64,000 nt of DNA from Streptomyces caatingaensis (GCF_001187435.1 NZ_LFXA01000002.1:682001-746000); one strand, 5' to 3'. Counted from the stretch's first letter, positions 17,452 through 26,732 are shown. Notes: generated from the letters alone by a model not told the origin. Program-made: numbers and translations.

Positions 17452-17868
17452 ATGATCCGCACCATGCTCAAGTCCAAGATCCACCGCGCCACGGTGACCC
17501 AGGCCGACCTGCACTACGTCGGTTCGCTCACCCTCGACGCCGACCTCATGGACGCCGCCGACCTGCTGCCCGGCGAGAAGGTCGACATCGTCGACATCGA
17601 CAACGGCGCCCGGCTGTCGACCTATGTCATCGAGGGGCCGCGCGGCTCCGGCGTGATCGGGATCAACGGCGCGGCGGCCCGGCTGATCAGCCCCGGCGAC
17701 CTCGTCATCGTCATCGCCTACGGGGCGATGGACGACGCGGAGGCCAGGACGTACGAGCCGCGCGTGGTCTTCGTCGACGAGCACAACGCCGTCGTGGACC
17801 TGGGCGGCGACCCGGCCGCCGTCCCGGAGGGATCCGGGCTGTCGCGCGGCGACCGCGTCGCGGGCTGA
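17452..17868 (+). CDS. panD: Aspartate 1-decarboxylase
   Basis: This 138-residue pro-enzyme makes beta-alanine from L-aspartate for pantothenate and coenzyme A. The self-cleavage site Gly24-Ser25 is present in [10 protein letters not shown]; cleavage produces the pyruvoyl group on Ser25. The start [20 protein letters not shown] and the segment [21 protein letters not shown] match the family closely, and length is normal. ATG at 17452 has a CAGGAG ribosome site. It appears monocistronic, facing the converging MFS gene. Confidence 0.96.
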   Translation: MIRTMLKSKIHRATVTQADLHYVGSLTLDADLMDAADLLPGEKVDIVDIDNGARLSTYVIEGPRGSGVIGINGAAARLISPGDLVIVIAYGAMDDAEARTYEPRVVFVDEHNAVVDLGGDPAAVPEGSGLSRGDRVAG

Positions 17869-17883
17869 GCCGGCCGGGACGGC

Positions 17884-19236
17884 TCAGCGGGCGGCGGCCG
17901 GCGCGCGGCGGGGGCCCAGCGCGCCGGCCAGCGCCGCCCCCGCCAGCCCGGCCACCGCGGCGGCGACCAGGACGCGGTTGAGCCCGGCGTGGGCCGCGCC
18001 GCCGCCCTGCCGGAAGAGGATCCCGAAGACGGCCACCCCCACCGTCTGCCCGAGCTGCCGGAACGTCGTCATCGCCCCCGCCGCCATCCCCGCGCGCTCC
18101 GGCGGCAGCGCGCCGAGCACCGCCGCCCCCGTCACCGGGCCGGTCAGCCCCACCCCGACGCCCGTGACCACCAGCCCGGCCGTCACCGAGCCCGCCGTCG
18201 AGCCCGCGTCCAGCCCCGCCTGGAGCGCACAGCCCGCCCCCGCGAGCAGCAGCCCCGCGGCCAGGACCGCCCGCGGCGACCGCCCGTGCAGCCGCTTCCC
18301 GGCGACCAGCGAGGTCGCACAGGACGCCAGCGCGAGCGGCAGCAGCGCCAGCCCCGCGCGGACCGGCCCCAGCCCGAGCCCCGACTGCAGCCACAGCGAG
18401 GTGTAGACGAGCGCGGCGAAGGACGCCGTCGAGGCGAGCACGCACACCATCACGGCCGAGAACGAGGCCCGCGCGAACAGCCGCACGTCCAGCAGCGGAT
18501 CGGGACGCCGGCGCTCGACGCGGACCAGGACGGCGAGCGCCACCGCCGAGACCGCCAGGGCGGCCGGCACGGGCCACGCGCCCCACCCGCCGCTCCCCGC
18601 CCGGTTCAGCGCGTAGGTGAGCGCGCCCGCGCACACGGCGAACGCGGCCGTGCCCGGCACGTCCGTACGCGTCCGCGCGCCTCCGCCGCCGCCCTCGCGG
18701 ACCCGCAGGGCGAGCGCCAGCGTGACGGCGACGAACGGCACGTTGAGGAGGAAGACCCACCGCCATCCCGCGTACTGCGTCAGCACACCCCCGATCACCG
18801 GCCCGGCCGCCGCCCCCAGCCCCGTCACCGCCGCGAACGCGCCCATCGCCCGGCCCAGGTCCGGCCCCCGGTAGACCGCGCCGAGCAGGGCGAACCCGGT
18901 CACGGCCAGCGCCGCGCCGCCCACCCCCTGCACCGCCCGCGCCGCGATCAGCACCCGCACGTCCGGGGCCAGCCCGCAGACCAGCGAGGCCGCGCCGAAG
19001 ACCGCCAGCCCGGCCGCGTACACGGCCCGCGCCCCGAAGCGGTCGGCCAGTGCCCCCGCCGACAGCGTCAGCACCGCCAGGACGAGGGGGTAGACGGTCA
19101 CCACCCACTGGAGCTCCGCCGGCCCGGCGGACAGCCCCGCGCCGACACGGGGCAGGGCGACGGAGAGCACGGTCGTGTCCAGCAGGAACACGAACGTGCC
19201 GAGACAGACGGCCACCAGGGGCCACCACCTGCGCAT
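17884..19236 (-). CDS. MFS drug-efflux-type transporter (DHA2/QacA-like)
   Basis: This is a 450-residue, very hydrophobic protein with about 14 membrane segments. The N terminus MRRWWPLVAVCLGTFVFLLD leads into TTVLSVALPRVG, the usual DHA2 start. Motif A appears as LADRFGARAVYAAG and the motif C-like stretch as GAAAGPVIGGVLTQYAGWRW. The central loop is Gly-rich. ATG at 19236 is 99 bases from the divergent Lrp regulator, which likely controls it. It probably exports small hydrophobic compounds or amino acids. The exact substrate is unknown. Confidence 0.9.
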   Translation of the reverse strand: MRRWWPLVAVCLGTFVFLLDTTVLSVALPRVGAGLSAGPAELQWVVTVYPLVLAVLTLSAGALADRFGARAVYAAGLAVFGAASLVCGLAPDVRVLIAARAVQGVGGAALAVTGFALLGAVYRGPDLGRAMGAFAAVTGLGAAAGPVIGGVLTQYAGWRWVFLLNVPFVAVTLALALRVREGGGGGARTRTDVPGTAAFAVCAGALTYALNRAGSGGWGAWPVPAALAVSAVALAVLVRVERRRPDPLLDVRLFARASFSAVMVCVLASTASFAALVYTSLWLQSGLGLGPVRAGLALLPLALASCATSLVAGKRLHGRSPRAVLAAGLLLAGAGCALQAGLDAGSTAGSVTAGLVVTGVGVGLTGPVTGAAVLGALPPERAGMAAGAMTTFRQLGQTVGVAVFGILFRQGGGAAHAGLNRVLVAAAVAGLAGAALAGALGPRRAPAAAR

Positions 19237-19335
19237 GACTTCCTCCACGGAAACCGGAGCGTTGCGGACGCCCGTACGCTCCGGCCCGGCCCCCGCCCGC
19301 CGCCACCCACGCCCGGTCCGCTGCCGGATACTGGC

Positions 19336-20355
19336 ATGATCACGCTCATGGAGACGCATACCGTCACCCTCGACGCGACCGACCGCGCCCTCGTCCACGC
19401 CCTCCAGATCGACGGCCGCGCGCCCTTCCGCCTCATCGGCGAGGCCCTCGGCGTCTCGGAGAACACCGTCGCCCGCCGCTACCGGCGGCTGCGCACCGCC
19501 GGCGTCCTCCGCGTCGTCGGTGGCGTCGACGGCACCCGCCTCGGCGGGAGCGCCTGGACGATCCGGCTGCGCTGCACCCCCGACGCGGCCGTCGCCCTGG
19601 CCGACGCGCTCGCGGCCCGCCCCGACACCTCGTACGTCCATCTGCTCTCCGGCGGCACGGAGATCTCGTGCAGCGTCCAGACCTCCGACGCCGACGAGAG
19701 CGAGGCCCTGCTCCTGCACCGGCTGCCCCGCACCGCCCGCGTCACCTCCGTCTCCGCCCACCTGCTGCTCGGCCGCTACGCCCTGCCCAGCACCTGGGCC
19801 GGGGCCGCCGCGCTCACGCCGGAACAGGCCGCCCGGCTCGCCCCGCCGCCCGTCGACGACACCGGTGACATCACCCTCCTCCCGGCGGACCGCCCGCTGC
19901 TCGAACACCTCGCGCGGGACGGCCGGGCGAGCCACGCCGAGCTCGCGGCCGCGACGGGCCGTCCCGAGTCGACCGTGCGCCGGCGGCTGGCGGCCCTGCG
20001 CGCCGCCGGCGTGCTCGTCCTCCTGATCGACATCCCGCCCGCCGCCCTCGGCTTCCGCACGGAGGCGCGGCTGTGGATGTCCGTGCGCCCCTCGCGCCTG
20101 ACCGCCGTGGCCGAGGAGCTCGCCCGGCACCCGGAGGTCTCCCTCGTCGCCCTGACCACCGGTCCCACCAACCTGCTGGCCGCCGTCAACTGCCGTGACA
20201 CACAAGCCCTTTCGCGCTACCTCACCGAACGCGTCGCCGCGCTGGACGCGATCCGCTCGATGGAGACCGCCCCGGTGATCCGGACGGTCAAGCGGGCGGG
20301 GGCCCTGCTGCCCGGCGCGTCCGGCCGCCCGGGGCGGGTCCTTCGCTCAGGGTGA
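19336..20355 (+). CDS. Lrp/AsnC-family regulator, double-domain form
   Basis: This is a 339-residue paralogue of the regulator at 15456-16472. It has an N-terminal AsnC helix-turn-helix (DATDRALVHALQIDGRAPFR), an effector-type domain, a second helix-turn-helix (ADRPLLEHLARDGRASHAEL) and a second effector domain ending near PVIRTVKRAG. ATG codons at 19336 and 19348 are both possible; the first is used here. An imperfect palindrome, TGCCGGATACTGGCA, lies at the first start and may be an operator. The gene is divergent from the MFS exporter. By analogy with Lrp-exporter pairs it may sense an amino acid and control efflux; this is inference. Confidence 0.88.
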   Translation: MITLMETHTVTLDATDRALVHALQIDGRAPFRLIGEALGVSENTVARRYRRLRTAGVLRVVGGVDGTRLGGSAWTIRLRCTPDAAVALADALAARPDTSYVHLLSGGTEISCSVQTSDADESEALLLHRLPRTARVTSVSAHLLLGRYALPSTWAGAAALTPEQAARLAPPPVDDTGDITLLPADRPLLEHLARDGRASHAELAAATGRPESTVRRRLAALRAAGVLVLLIDIPPAALGFRTEARLWMSVRPSRLTAVAEELARHPEVSLVALTTGPTNLLAAVNCRDTQALSRYLTERVAALDAIRSMETAPVIRTVKRAGALLPGASGRPGRVLRSG

Positions 20356-20448
20356 CGGTGCCGCTGCGCCGAGTCGCGCAACACGAGGCGCCGGGTCATG
20401 CTGAAACCGCCGGCAGTCACTCCTTGGCGTACGAGTGAGGGGACCACG

Positions 20449-21240
20449 GTGACCATGACGGAAGCTGCCACCCGGCGCCGTACGCGCCGGACCCCGGCCT
20501 CCGCCCCCGGGATGTTCGCGCGGCTCGCCGCGCTCCCGGACGGGCCCGAGCGGGCGAGGCTCCGCCAGGAGCTGATCGCGGCGTGGCTGCCCATGGCCGA
20601 GCGCATCAGCCTGCGCTACCGGTCGAGCGGGGAGAGCCCGGCCGACCTGCGGCAGGTCGCCGCCCTGGCCCTGGTCCGCGCCGTGGACCGGTTCGACCCC
20701 GCCCGGGGCTTCGCCTTCGAGTCCTTCGCCGTCCCCACCATCAACGGGGAGCTCAAGCGCCACGTCCGCGACCACGTCTGGTCGCTGCACATCCCGCGCC
20801 GCGACCAGGAGTTGAGGGCCGCCGTGCGCGCCGCCCGCTCGCGGCTGGAGCAGCGCGACGCCGGCGCCCGCGTCACCGAGGCGGCCATCGCCGAGGAGGC
20901 GGGCCTGACCGAGGCGGAGGTGCGGCGGGGGATCGACGCGGACGGGGTGCACCACACCCTCTCCCTCGACCACCCCGTCGACGGCGCCGGCGAGCTGCCG
21001 CTCGCGGACACCCTCGGCCGCATCGACCGGGCGCTGGACCTGGTGATCGACCGGCAGTCGCTGCGGCCGCTGCTGGACGCCCTCCCCGAGCGGGAGAAGT
21101 CCGTCCTCTACTGGCACTTCTTCGGCAACCTCACCCAGCAGCAGATCGGCGCGCGCCTGGGCGTCTCCCAGATGCAGATCTCGCGGATCCTCAGCCGCAC
21201 CTGCGCCCACCTGCGCCGGCAGCTGCTCGCGCCCGCATGA
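20449..21240 (+). CDS. RNA polymerase sigma factor, SigB/SigF family
   Basis: This is a 263-residue group 3 sigma factor. Region 2 is clear (DLRQVAALALVRAVDRFDPA, then FESFAVPTINGELKRHVRDH, then LHIPRR). Region 3 follows (TEAAIAEEAGLTEAEVRRGI), and region 4 closes the protein (LPEREKSVLYWHFFGNLTQQ, then GVSQMQISRILSRTCAHLRR). I chose GTG at 20449 for its GAGGGGA ribosome site; ATG at 20398 or 20455 are alternatives. Streptomyces has about nine such sigma factors, for stress and spore maturation, controlled by RsbW-type anti-sigma factors. No anti-sigma gene is adjacent; the RsbW-like and PP2C genes lie about 8 kb upstream. A strong terminator follows. Confidence 0.93.
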   Translation: MTMTEAATRRRTRRTPASAPGMFARLAALPDGPERARLRQELIAAWLPMAERISLRYRSSGESPADLRQVAALALVRAVDRFDPARGFAFESFAVPTINGELKRHVRDHVWSLHIPRRDQELRAAVRAARSRLEQRDAGARVTEAAIAEEAGLTEAEVRRGIDADGVHHTLSLDHPVDGAGELPLADTLGRIDRALDLVIDRQSLRPLLDALPEREKSVLYWHFFGNLTQQQIGARLGVSQMQISRILSRTCAHLRRQLLAPA

Positions 21241-21270
21241 CGGCGGCCGGCACCCCCGCGGACAAGGACG

Positions 21271-21301
21271 TGGCGCCCATCACGGGAGGTGATGGGCGCC
21301 A
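21271..21301. terminator. Strong hairpin terminator
   Basis: A perfect 13-bp stem (21271-21283 with 21289-21301) encloses the 5-base loop GGGAG. It lies 30 bases after the sigma-factor stop and about 110 bases from the end of the converging chaplin gene, so it could serve both directions. Confidence 0.8.
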
Positions 21302-21408
21302 CGGGTGCGCGACGGGCGGTTCCGGCGGCTGACTGTGACCGCCCCGCGCGACTGTGCGGTCCGGTGTACCGCAGTCCTTCGGAACTGATCGTTCTTTGGG
21401 GGGACGGG

Positions 21409-21648
21409 TCAGTCGGCGACGCAGGTGTTCCCGAACGTCGGGTTCAGCAGGGCGATGAGGTCGATCGAGTTGCCGCACAGGTTGATCGGCAGGTGGATCG
21501 GGACCTGGATGGTGTTGCCGGAGATCACACCGGGGGAGCCGATGGCCGCGCCGTTGGCGTCGGCGTCGGCGGAAGCGATGCCCGAGGCGCCGGTGACGAC
21601 GGCGCCGGCTGCGGCGGTCAGGAGTGCGGCCTTGGCGATACGCGACAT
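21409..21648 (-). CDS. Short chaplin
   Basis: This 79-residue secreted protein is a short chaplin. A Sec signal peptide (about 1-27, ending ASADA) precedes one chaplin domain that begins GAAIGSPGVISGNTIQVPIH. The two conserved cysteines (in NLCGNS and GNTC) are 18 residues apart, and the usual NxxDLxxxLNPxFGNxC pattern is visible. It lacks a cell-wall sorting signal, so it is of the small type that assembles into amyloid-like films on aerial hyphae and spores. ATG at 21648 has an AAAGG ribosome site. Confidence 0.95.
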   Translation of the reverse strand: MSRIAKAALLTAAAGAVVTGASGIASADADANGAAIGSPGVISGNTIQVPIHLPINLCGNSIDLIALLNPTFGNTCVAD

Positions 21649-21969
21649 GGACTGTGCCTTTCTAAGGGGTGTTGAGCGGCCATTGTGGCCGGGGGTTCGG
21701 GTGGGGATGCTCCAAAAATGGCCGTTGAAGCCGGAATTAACCCATTGGGTGCAATAAGTCAGATGTGATGCGCGGGGTTTGGGATGTCGCCCGATGCGGG
21801 GGAGTGGGACGGGCCGCCGTGGGGCGGTCCGTGCGCGGGGTGCCCGGGGTGCGGGCGCGGCGGGGGAGCCGTCCCGGGGCCTCCGGTGCGGGTTTGGAGC
21901 CGGGGCCGGGCTTCCGTACAGTTTCCTGGAAGCTTCAATCGAACGCATGGACTGGAACGAACAGCGGCA
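21649..21969. promoter_or_regulatory. Divergent region between chaplin and SDR genes
   Basis: This 321-base gap contains the chaplin promoter. The segment about 21705-21775 is strikingly AT-rich for this genome and includes a small perfect palindrome, ACCCA-T-TGGGT, at 21740-21750. No gene is visible. The SDR start has no strong ribosome site (AACAGCGGCAATG). Confidence 0.4.
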
Positions 21970-23451
21970 ATGACGGTCACAGAAGAGAGCCGCGGCGACG
22001 CGAACGGTGCGGCCGAGCAGGCGGGCATCGACCCCGAGCGCCTGGCGGTCTGCCTCGACGTGCTCAAGGAACTGGACGGACTGCCGCTCGACCACCCCGA
22101 CGCCGTCACCGTCCGGCGGGCCACCTCCGGCATCTACCGCATGGTGAAGCAGCGCCGCCGACAGGAGCGCCGGGCCGCCAAGACCGAGAACGACCGCAGG
22201 GTCACCGAGGCCACCGCCACTGGCTCCGCCGACCGCATCGACGACGAGACGCAGGGCATCCTGCCCAGCTCCACCGCGCTCGGCGAGATCGCCGGCGTCC
22301 TGGAGCGGCCCCGCTCCTGCTACATCTGCAAGACCCGCTACGTCGAGGTCGACGCCTTCTACCACCAGCTCTGCCGCGAGTGCGCCGCCTTCAACCGGGC
22401 CCGCCGCGACGCCCGCGCCGACCTCACCGGCCGCCGCGCGCTGCTCACCGGCGGCCGGGCCAAGATCGGGATGTACATCGCGCTGCGGCTGCTGCGGGAC
22501 GGCGCGCACACGACGATCACCACGCGCTTCCCCAACGACGCGATCCGCCGCTTCAAGGCGATGCCGGACAGCGACGAGTGGATCCACCGGCTGAAGATCG
22601 TCGGCATCGACCTGCGCGACCCGGCGCAGGTCGTCGCCCTCGCCGACTCCGTCGCCGCCGAGGGCCCGCTCGACATCCTGATCAACAACGCGGCCCAGAC
22701 GGTGCGGCGTTCGCCGCGCGCCTACAGCGAGCTCGTCGCCGCCGAGTCCGCGCCGCTGCCCGCCGGGGAGCTGCCGGCGGCCGAGGTCATCGGCGCCTTC
22801 GGCAGCGGGGCCGTCGACTCCGTCGCGGCGCTGCCGGCCGGGCGCGGGGACGGGCTCACCGCGCAGGACGTCACCGACCTCGCGCTCGTCGGCGGGTCCG
22901 CGTCGCTCGCCCGGATCGAGGCCGGGACGGCGATCGACGCGGGCGGGCTGGTGCCGGACCTCGACGCCAGCAACAGCTGGATCCAGACCGTCTCCGAGGT
23001 CGACCCGGTCGAGCTGCTGGAGGTCCAACTCTGCAATTCCACCGCGCCGTTCATCCTCATCAGCCGGCTGCGGCCGGTCATGGCCGCGGCGGCGGCCCGG
23101 CGCAAGTACGTCGTCAACGTCTCCGCCATGGAGGGCGTCTTCAGCCGCGGCTACAAGGGCGCCGGGCACCCGCACACGAACATGGCCAAGGCCGCGCTCA
23201 ACATGCTCACGCGCACCAGCGCGCAGGAGATGTTCGAGTCCGACGGCATCCTCATGACCAGCGTCGACACCGGCTGGATCACGGACGAGCGCCCGCACCC
23301 GGACAAGGTGCGGCTCGCGGCCGCGGGCTTCCACGCACCGCTCGACCTCGTCGACGGGGCGGCGCGGGTGTACGACCCGATCGTGCGGGGCGAGGAGGGG
23401 GAGGACCTGTACGGGTGCTTCCTGAAGGACTACCGCAAGGCGAACTGGTAG
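21970..23451 (+). CDS. SDR-fold protein with zinc-ribbon-like module, catalytic Tyr absent
   Basis: This 493-residue protein combines three parts: an alpha-helical N terminus (about 1-110), a putative zinc module C117-x2-C120-x14-C135-x2-C138, and a short-chain dehydrogenase/reductase-like domain. SDR hallmarks are LTGGRAKIGMYIALRLL (nucleotide binding), DILINNAAQTVRRSP, and VVNVSAMEG with Ser385. The YxxxK position reads T403-N-M-A-K407, so the catalytic Tyr is Thr. An insertion of about 80 residues separates NNAAQ from the catalytic region. Dehydrogenase activity is therefore doubtful; it may be a binding or altered-chemistry protein. ATG at 21970 was chosen because the frame upstream is noise. 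Function unknown. Confidence 0.8.
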   Translation: MTVTEESRGDANGAAEQAGIDPERLAVCLDVLKELDGLPLDHPDAVTVRRATSGIYRMVKQRRRQERRAAKTENDRRVTEATATGSADRIDDETQGILPSSTALGEIAGVLERPRSCYICKTRYVEVDAFYHQLCRECAAFNRARRDARADLTGRRALLTGGRAKIGMYIALRLLRDGAHTTITTRFPNDAIRRFKAMPDSDEWIHRLKIVGIDLRDPAQVVALADSVAAEGPLDILINNAAQTVRRSPRAYSELVAAESAPLPAGELPAAEVIGAFGSGAVDSVAALPAGRGDGLTAQDVTDLALVGGSASLARIEAGTAIDAGGLVPDLDASNSWIQTVSEVDPVELLEVQLCNSTAPFILISRLRPVMAAAAARRKYVVNVSAMEGVFSRGYKGAGHPHTNMAKAALNMLTRTSAQEMFESDGILMTSVDTGWITDERPHPDKVRLAAAGFHAPLDLVDGAARVYDPIVRGEEGEDLYGCFLKDYRKANW

Positions 23452-23529
23452 TCCGCCGCCGGGCGGTCTCCGCCCCGGCCCCGCCCCCAGAGGGATTCCC
23501 CGGGGGAGAGGCGGGCAGAAGGAGACGGC

Positions 23530-24585
23530 TCAGGCGGCCACGGGGTGCAGGGCCGCGTACTCCAGCGGCGCCGACGGGTCGACCGACACGTTCAGGGGGG
23601 CCGGCTCGGCGCCGGCGCGGACCAGGAGGTCGCCGATGGCGGCGATCATCGCGCCGTTGTCCGTGCAGAGACGCAGCGGCGGCACCCGCAGCCGGATCCC
23701 GGCCGCGGCACAGCGTTCCTCCGCCAGGGAGCGGACGCGGGAGTTGGCCGCGACGCCGCCGACGACGACCAGCGTCCCCACCCCGTACTCCGTGCAGGCC
23801 GCCACCGCCTTGCGCGTCAGGACGTCCGCGACGGCCTCCTGGAGGGAGGCGGCGCCGTCGGCGACGGGCAGCGGGCGCCCGGCCGCCCGGTGCCGCTCGG
23901 CCCAGCGGGCCGCGGCCGTCTTCAGACCGGAGAAGGAGAACGTCCAGGGGTCGTCGCGCGGCCCGGTCATCGGGCGCGGGAAGGCGACCGCGCGCGGGTC
24001 GCCGTCCCGGGCGGCCCGGTCGACGGCCGGCCCGCCGGGATAGGGCAGCCCGAAGACCCGCGCGACCTTGTCGAAGCACTCGCCGGCCGCGTCGTCGAGC
24101 GTGTCCCCGAGGTGCACGATCGGGTCGCGGGCCAGGTCGCGGACCAGCAGCAGCGACGTGTGGCCGCCGGAGACGATCAGGACCACGCACGGATCGGGCA
24201 GCGGCCCGTGCTCCAGGGTGTCGGCGGCGACGTGCCCGGCCAGGTGGTGGACGCCGTACAGCGGGACGCCGAGCGCGTACGCGAGGCCCTTCGCCGCCGC
24301 CACCCCGACCTGGAGGGCGCCGGACAGGCCGGGGCCCGTGGTCACCGCGACCGCGCCGATGTCGGACATCGTCAGGCCCGCCTCGGCCAGCGCCCGCCGC
24401 ACCACCGGCGTCGCCGCGTGCACGTGCGCGCGGGCCGCGATCTCGGGGACGACGCCGCCGAAGCGGGCGTGCTCGTCCATGCTGGAGGCCACCGCGTGCC
24501 CCAGCAGCCTCCCCTCCCGGACCAGCCCGGCGCCGGTCTCGTCACAGGACGACTCGATACCCAGCACCACCGGTGAACGCCCCAC
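23530..24585 (-). CDS. tsaD: tRNA N6-adenosine threonylcarbamoyltransferase
   Basis: This is a 351-residue TsaD (Kae1/Gcp family), which transfers threonylcarbamoyl from TC-AMP to A37 of ANN-decoding tRNAs. It begins [17 protein letters not shown]. The metal ligands lie in [12 protein letters not shown], and the ATP-binding [10 protein letters not shown] and the [13 protein letters not shown] and [10 protein letters not shown] motifs are all present. GTG at 24585 is seven bases after AGGAGG. In many actinomycetes tsaD follows tsaB and rimI, but here it stands alone, divergent from cobL, so the usual operon is broken at this place. Confidence 0.96.
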   Translation of the reverse strand: MGRSPVVLGIESSCDETGAGLVREGRLLGHAVASSMDEHARFGGVVPEIAARAHVHAATPVVRRALAEAGLTMSDIGAVAVTTGPGLSGALQVGVAAAKGLAYALGVPLYGVHHLAGHVAADTLEHGPLPDPCVVLIVSGGHTSLLLVRDLARDPIVHLGDTLDDAAGECFDKVARVFGLPYPGGPAVDRAARDGDPRAVAFPRPMTGPRDDPWTFSFSGLKTAAARWAERHRAAGRPLPVADGAASLQEAVADVLTRKAVAACTEYGVGTLVVVGGVAANSRVRSLAEERCAAAGIRLRVPPLRLCTDNGAMIAAIGDLLVRAGAEPAPLNVSVDPSAPLEYAALHPVAA

Positions 24586-24612
24586 GGCGCGCCTCCTGCC
24601 CACTTGACGTAC

Positions 24613-24629
24613 TTGCAAATGATACGCAA
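24613..24629. promoter_or_regulatory. Zur-box-like palindrome between tsaD and cobL
   Basis: The 17-base sequence TTGCAAATGATACGCAA has the 7-1-7 shape with an AAT-G-AT core and TTGC/GCAA ends. It resembles the Streptomyces Zur box TGAAAATGATTTTCA, but the inner half-sites match only partly. It is 28 bases from the tsaD start and 100 bases before cobL. Similarity is by eye only. Confidence 0.35.
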
Positions 24630-24729
24630 CAAGGTGGTGGGTGTCGGGCCGTCCCCGCAGGTCAGTAGAGTTTCCGTGCCCCCGCACATCCGTGCCCCGC
24701 ACACCACCAGCCGAGGACCGAGGACTTCC

Positions 24730-25965
24730 GTGACCCACGTGACCGTCGTAGGCGTCGGCGCCGACGGCCGGACCGGACTCGCGCCCGCGGCGCGGGAGGC
24801 GCTGCGCGCGGCGGAGGTCGTCATCGCGGGCCCCCGCCAGCTCGCGCTGCTCCCGCCGGACTGCGCGGCCGAGCGCGTGGCCTGGCCGTCGCCGCTGCGG
24901 CCCGCGGTGCCGGGCCTGCTCGCCGAGCACGCGGGACGCCGCGTCTGCGTCCTGGCCAGCGGCGATCCCATGTTCTTCGGCATCGGACGGGCGCTGGCCG
25001 AGGAAGTGGGCCCGGAGCGGCTGCGGGTGATCCCGCACCCGTCGTCCGCCTCCTACGCCTGCGCCCGCCTCGGCTGGCCGCTGGAGGAGACCGAGGTCGT
25101 CAGCGCCGTCGGGCGCCCGCTCGCCGCACTGGCGGCGGCGCTGCACGCCGGCCGCCGGCTGCTGGTCCTCAGCGCGGGGGCGGGCACCCCCGCGGAGATC
25201 GCCGCCCTGCTGCGCGACCGCGGCTTCGGCCCCAGCCGGATGACCGTCCTCGAACAGCTCGGCTCCGGCCGCGAGGCCCGCCGCGAGGGCACCGCCGAGG
25301 AGTGGGACCACCCGGCCGGCGACCCGCTCAACCTCGTCGCCGTCGAGTGCCGCCCCGCCCCGGACGCGCTGCGGCTGTCGCTCGTGCCCGGCCTGCCGGA
25401 CGAAGCGTTCGAGAACGACGGGCAGTTGACGAAGCGTCACATACGGGCGGCCACGCTCGCCGCCCTCGCCCCCGCCCCCGGCGAACTGCTGTGGGACGTC
25501 GGCGGGGGCTCCGGCTCGATCGGCATCGAGTGGATGCGCGCCCACCGCTCCTGCCGGGCCGTCGCCGTCGAGCGCGACCCCGCCCGCGCCTCCCGCATCG
25601 AGCGCAACGCCGAGGCCCTCGGCGTCCCCGCCCTGCGCGTCGTCACCGGCGCCGCGCCCGCGGCGCTCGCCCGGCTCCCCGTGCCCGACGCCGTGTTCGT
25701 CGGCGGCGGGCTCACGGCGCCCGGCCTGCTGGACGCCTGCTGGGACGCCCTGCCGCCCGGCGGCCGGCTCGTCGCCAACACCGTCACCCTGGAGTCCGAG
25801 GCCCTGCTCGCCGCGTGGCACCGCCGCCACGGCGGCGGGCTCACCCGCCTCGCCGTCGCGCACGCCGCCCCCGTCGGCGGGTTCACCGGCTGGCGGCAGG
25901 CCATGCCGGTCACCCAGTGGTCCGTGGTCAAGCCGGCCGTCGCACAAGGAGATTCACCGTCATGA
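24730..25965 (+). CDS. cobL: Precorrin-6Y C5,15-methyltransferase (decarboxylating), CbiE-CbiT fusion
   Basis: This 411-residue enzyme methylates C5 and C15 of precorrin-6B and decarboxylates the C12 acetate, giving precorrin-8X. The N-terminal CbiE-like tetrapyrrole methylase domain (about 1-200) has [14 protein letters not shown] and [14 protein letters not shown]. The C-terminal CbiT-like SAM domain (about 215-405) has [18 protein letters not shown] and [20 protein letters not shown] at 24730 fits the start of the first strand; longer frames are noise. Its stop overlaps the cobM start (ATGA), so the two are coupled. The promoter region is shared with tsaD. Confidence 0.95.
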   Translation: MTHVTVVGVGADGRTGLAPAAREALRAAEVVIAGPRQLALLPPDCAAERVAWPSPLRPAVPGLLAEHAGRRVCVLASGDPMFFGIGRALAEEVGPERLRVIPHPSSASYACARLGWPLEETEVVSAVGRPLAALAAALHAGRRLLVLSAGAGTPAEIAALLRDRGFGPSRMTVLEQLGSGREARREGTAEEWDHPAGDPLNLVAVECRPAPDALRLSLVPGLPDEAFENDGQLTKRHIRAATLAALAPAPGELLWDVGGGSGSIGIEWMRAHRSCRAVAVERDPARASRIERNAEALGVPALRVVTGAAPAALARLPVPDAVFVGGGLTAPGLLDACWDALPPGGRLVANTVTLESEALLAAWHRRHGGGLTRLAVAHAAPVGGFTGWRQAMPVTQWSVVKPAVAQGDSPS

Positions 25966-26732
25966 CCGTGTACTTCATCGGTGCCGGACCCGGCGCCGCC
26001 GACCTGATCACGCTGCGCGGCGCCCGGACCCTGGCCCGCTGCGGCGTCTGCCTGTACGCCGGCAGCCTCGTGCCCCGGGAGCTGCTGGACGAGTGCCCGC
26101 CCGGCGCCCGGCTGATCGACACCGCCCGCCTCGACCTGGACGCGATCACGGCCGAGTTCGTCCGCGCCCACGAGGAGGGGTACGACGTCGCCCGCCTGCA
26201 CTCCGGCGACCCGTCCGTCTTCAGCGCCGTCGCCGAGCAGATGCGCCGCCTGGACGCGCACGGCATCCCCTACGAGATCGTCCCCGGCGTTCCGGCGTTC
26301 GCGGCGGCGGCGGCCGCGCTCGGCCGCGAGCTGACCGTGCCGACCGTCGGCCAGACCGTGATCCTCACCCGCGTCGCGCAGCAGGCCACGCCCATGCCGC
26401 CCGGCGAGGACCTGGCCACCCTGGGCCGCAGCGGCGCCCTGCTCGTCCTGCACCTCGCCGTCCGCTACACCGACCGCGTCGTCGCCGAACTGCTGCCGCA
26501 CTACGGCGCCGACTGCCCGGCCGCCGTCGTCGCCCTGGCCAGCCGGCCCGACGAGGTGGTGCTGCGCGGCACCCTCGCCGACATCGCCGGCCGGGTGCGG
26601 GAGGCCGGAGTCGTCCGCACCGCCGTGATCGTCGTGGGCCGCACGCTGGCGGCGGAGCAGTTCCCCGACAGCTACCTCTACTCGACCGGGCGTGACCGGA
26701 CGGCCCACGCGCCCTGCGACGCGGGCGCGTGA
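25962..26732 (+). CDS. cobM: Precorrin-4 C11-methyltransferase
   Basis: This is a 256-residue tetrapyrrole methylase. It starts [20 protein letters not shown] and contains CLYAGSLVP, RLHSGDPSVFSAVAEQ and VPGVPAFAAAAAALGREL, matching CobM/CbiF. It uses SAM to methylate C11 of precorrin-4, forming precorrin-5. It overlaps cobL by four bases and has an AAGGAG ribosome site inside the cobL end. The next cobalamin gene in the window is 13 kb away. Confidence 0.95.
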   Translation: MTVYFIGAGPGAADLITLRGARTLARCGVCLYAGSLVPRELLDECPPGARLIDTARLDLDAITAEFVRAHEEGYDVARLHSGDPSVFSAVAEQMRRLDAHGIPYEIVPGVPAFAAAAAALGRELTVPTVGQTVILTRVAQQATPMPPGEDLATLGRSGALLVLHLAVRYTDRVVAELLPHYGADCPAAVVALASRPDEVVLRGTLADIAGRVREAGVVRTAVIVVGRTLAAEQFPDSYLYSTGRDRTAHAPCDAGA

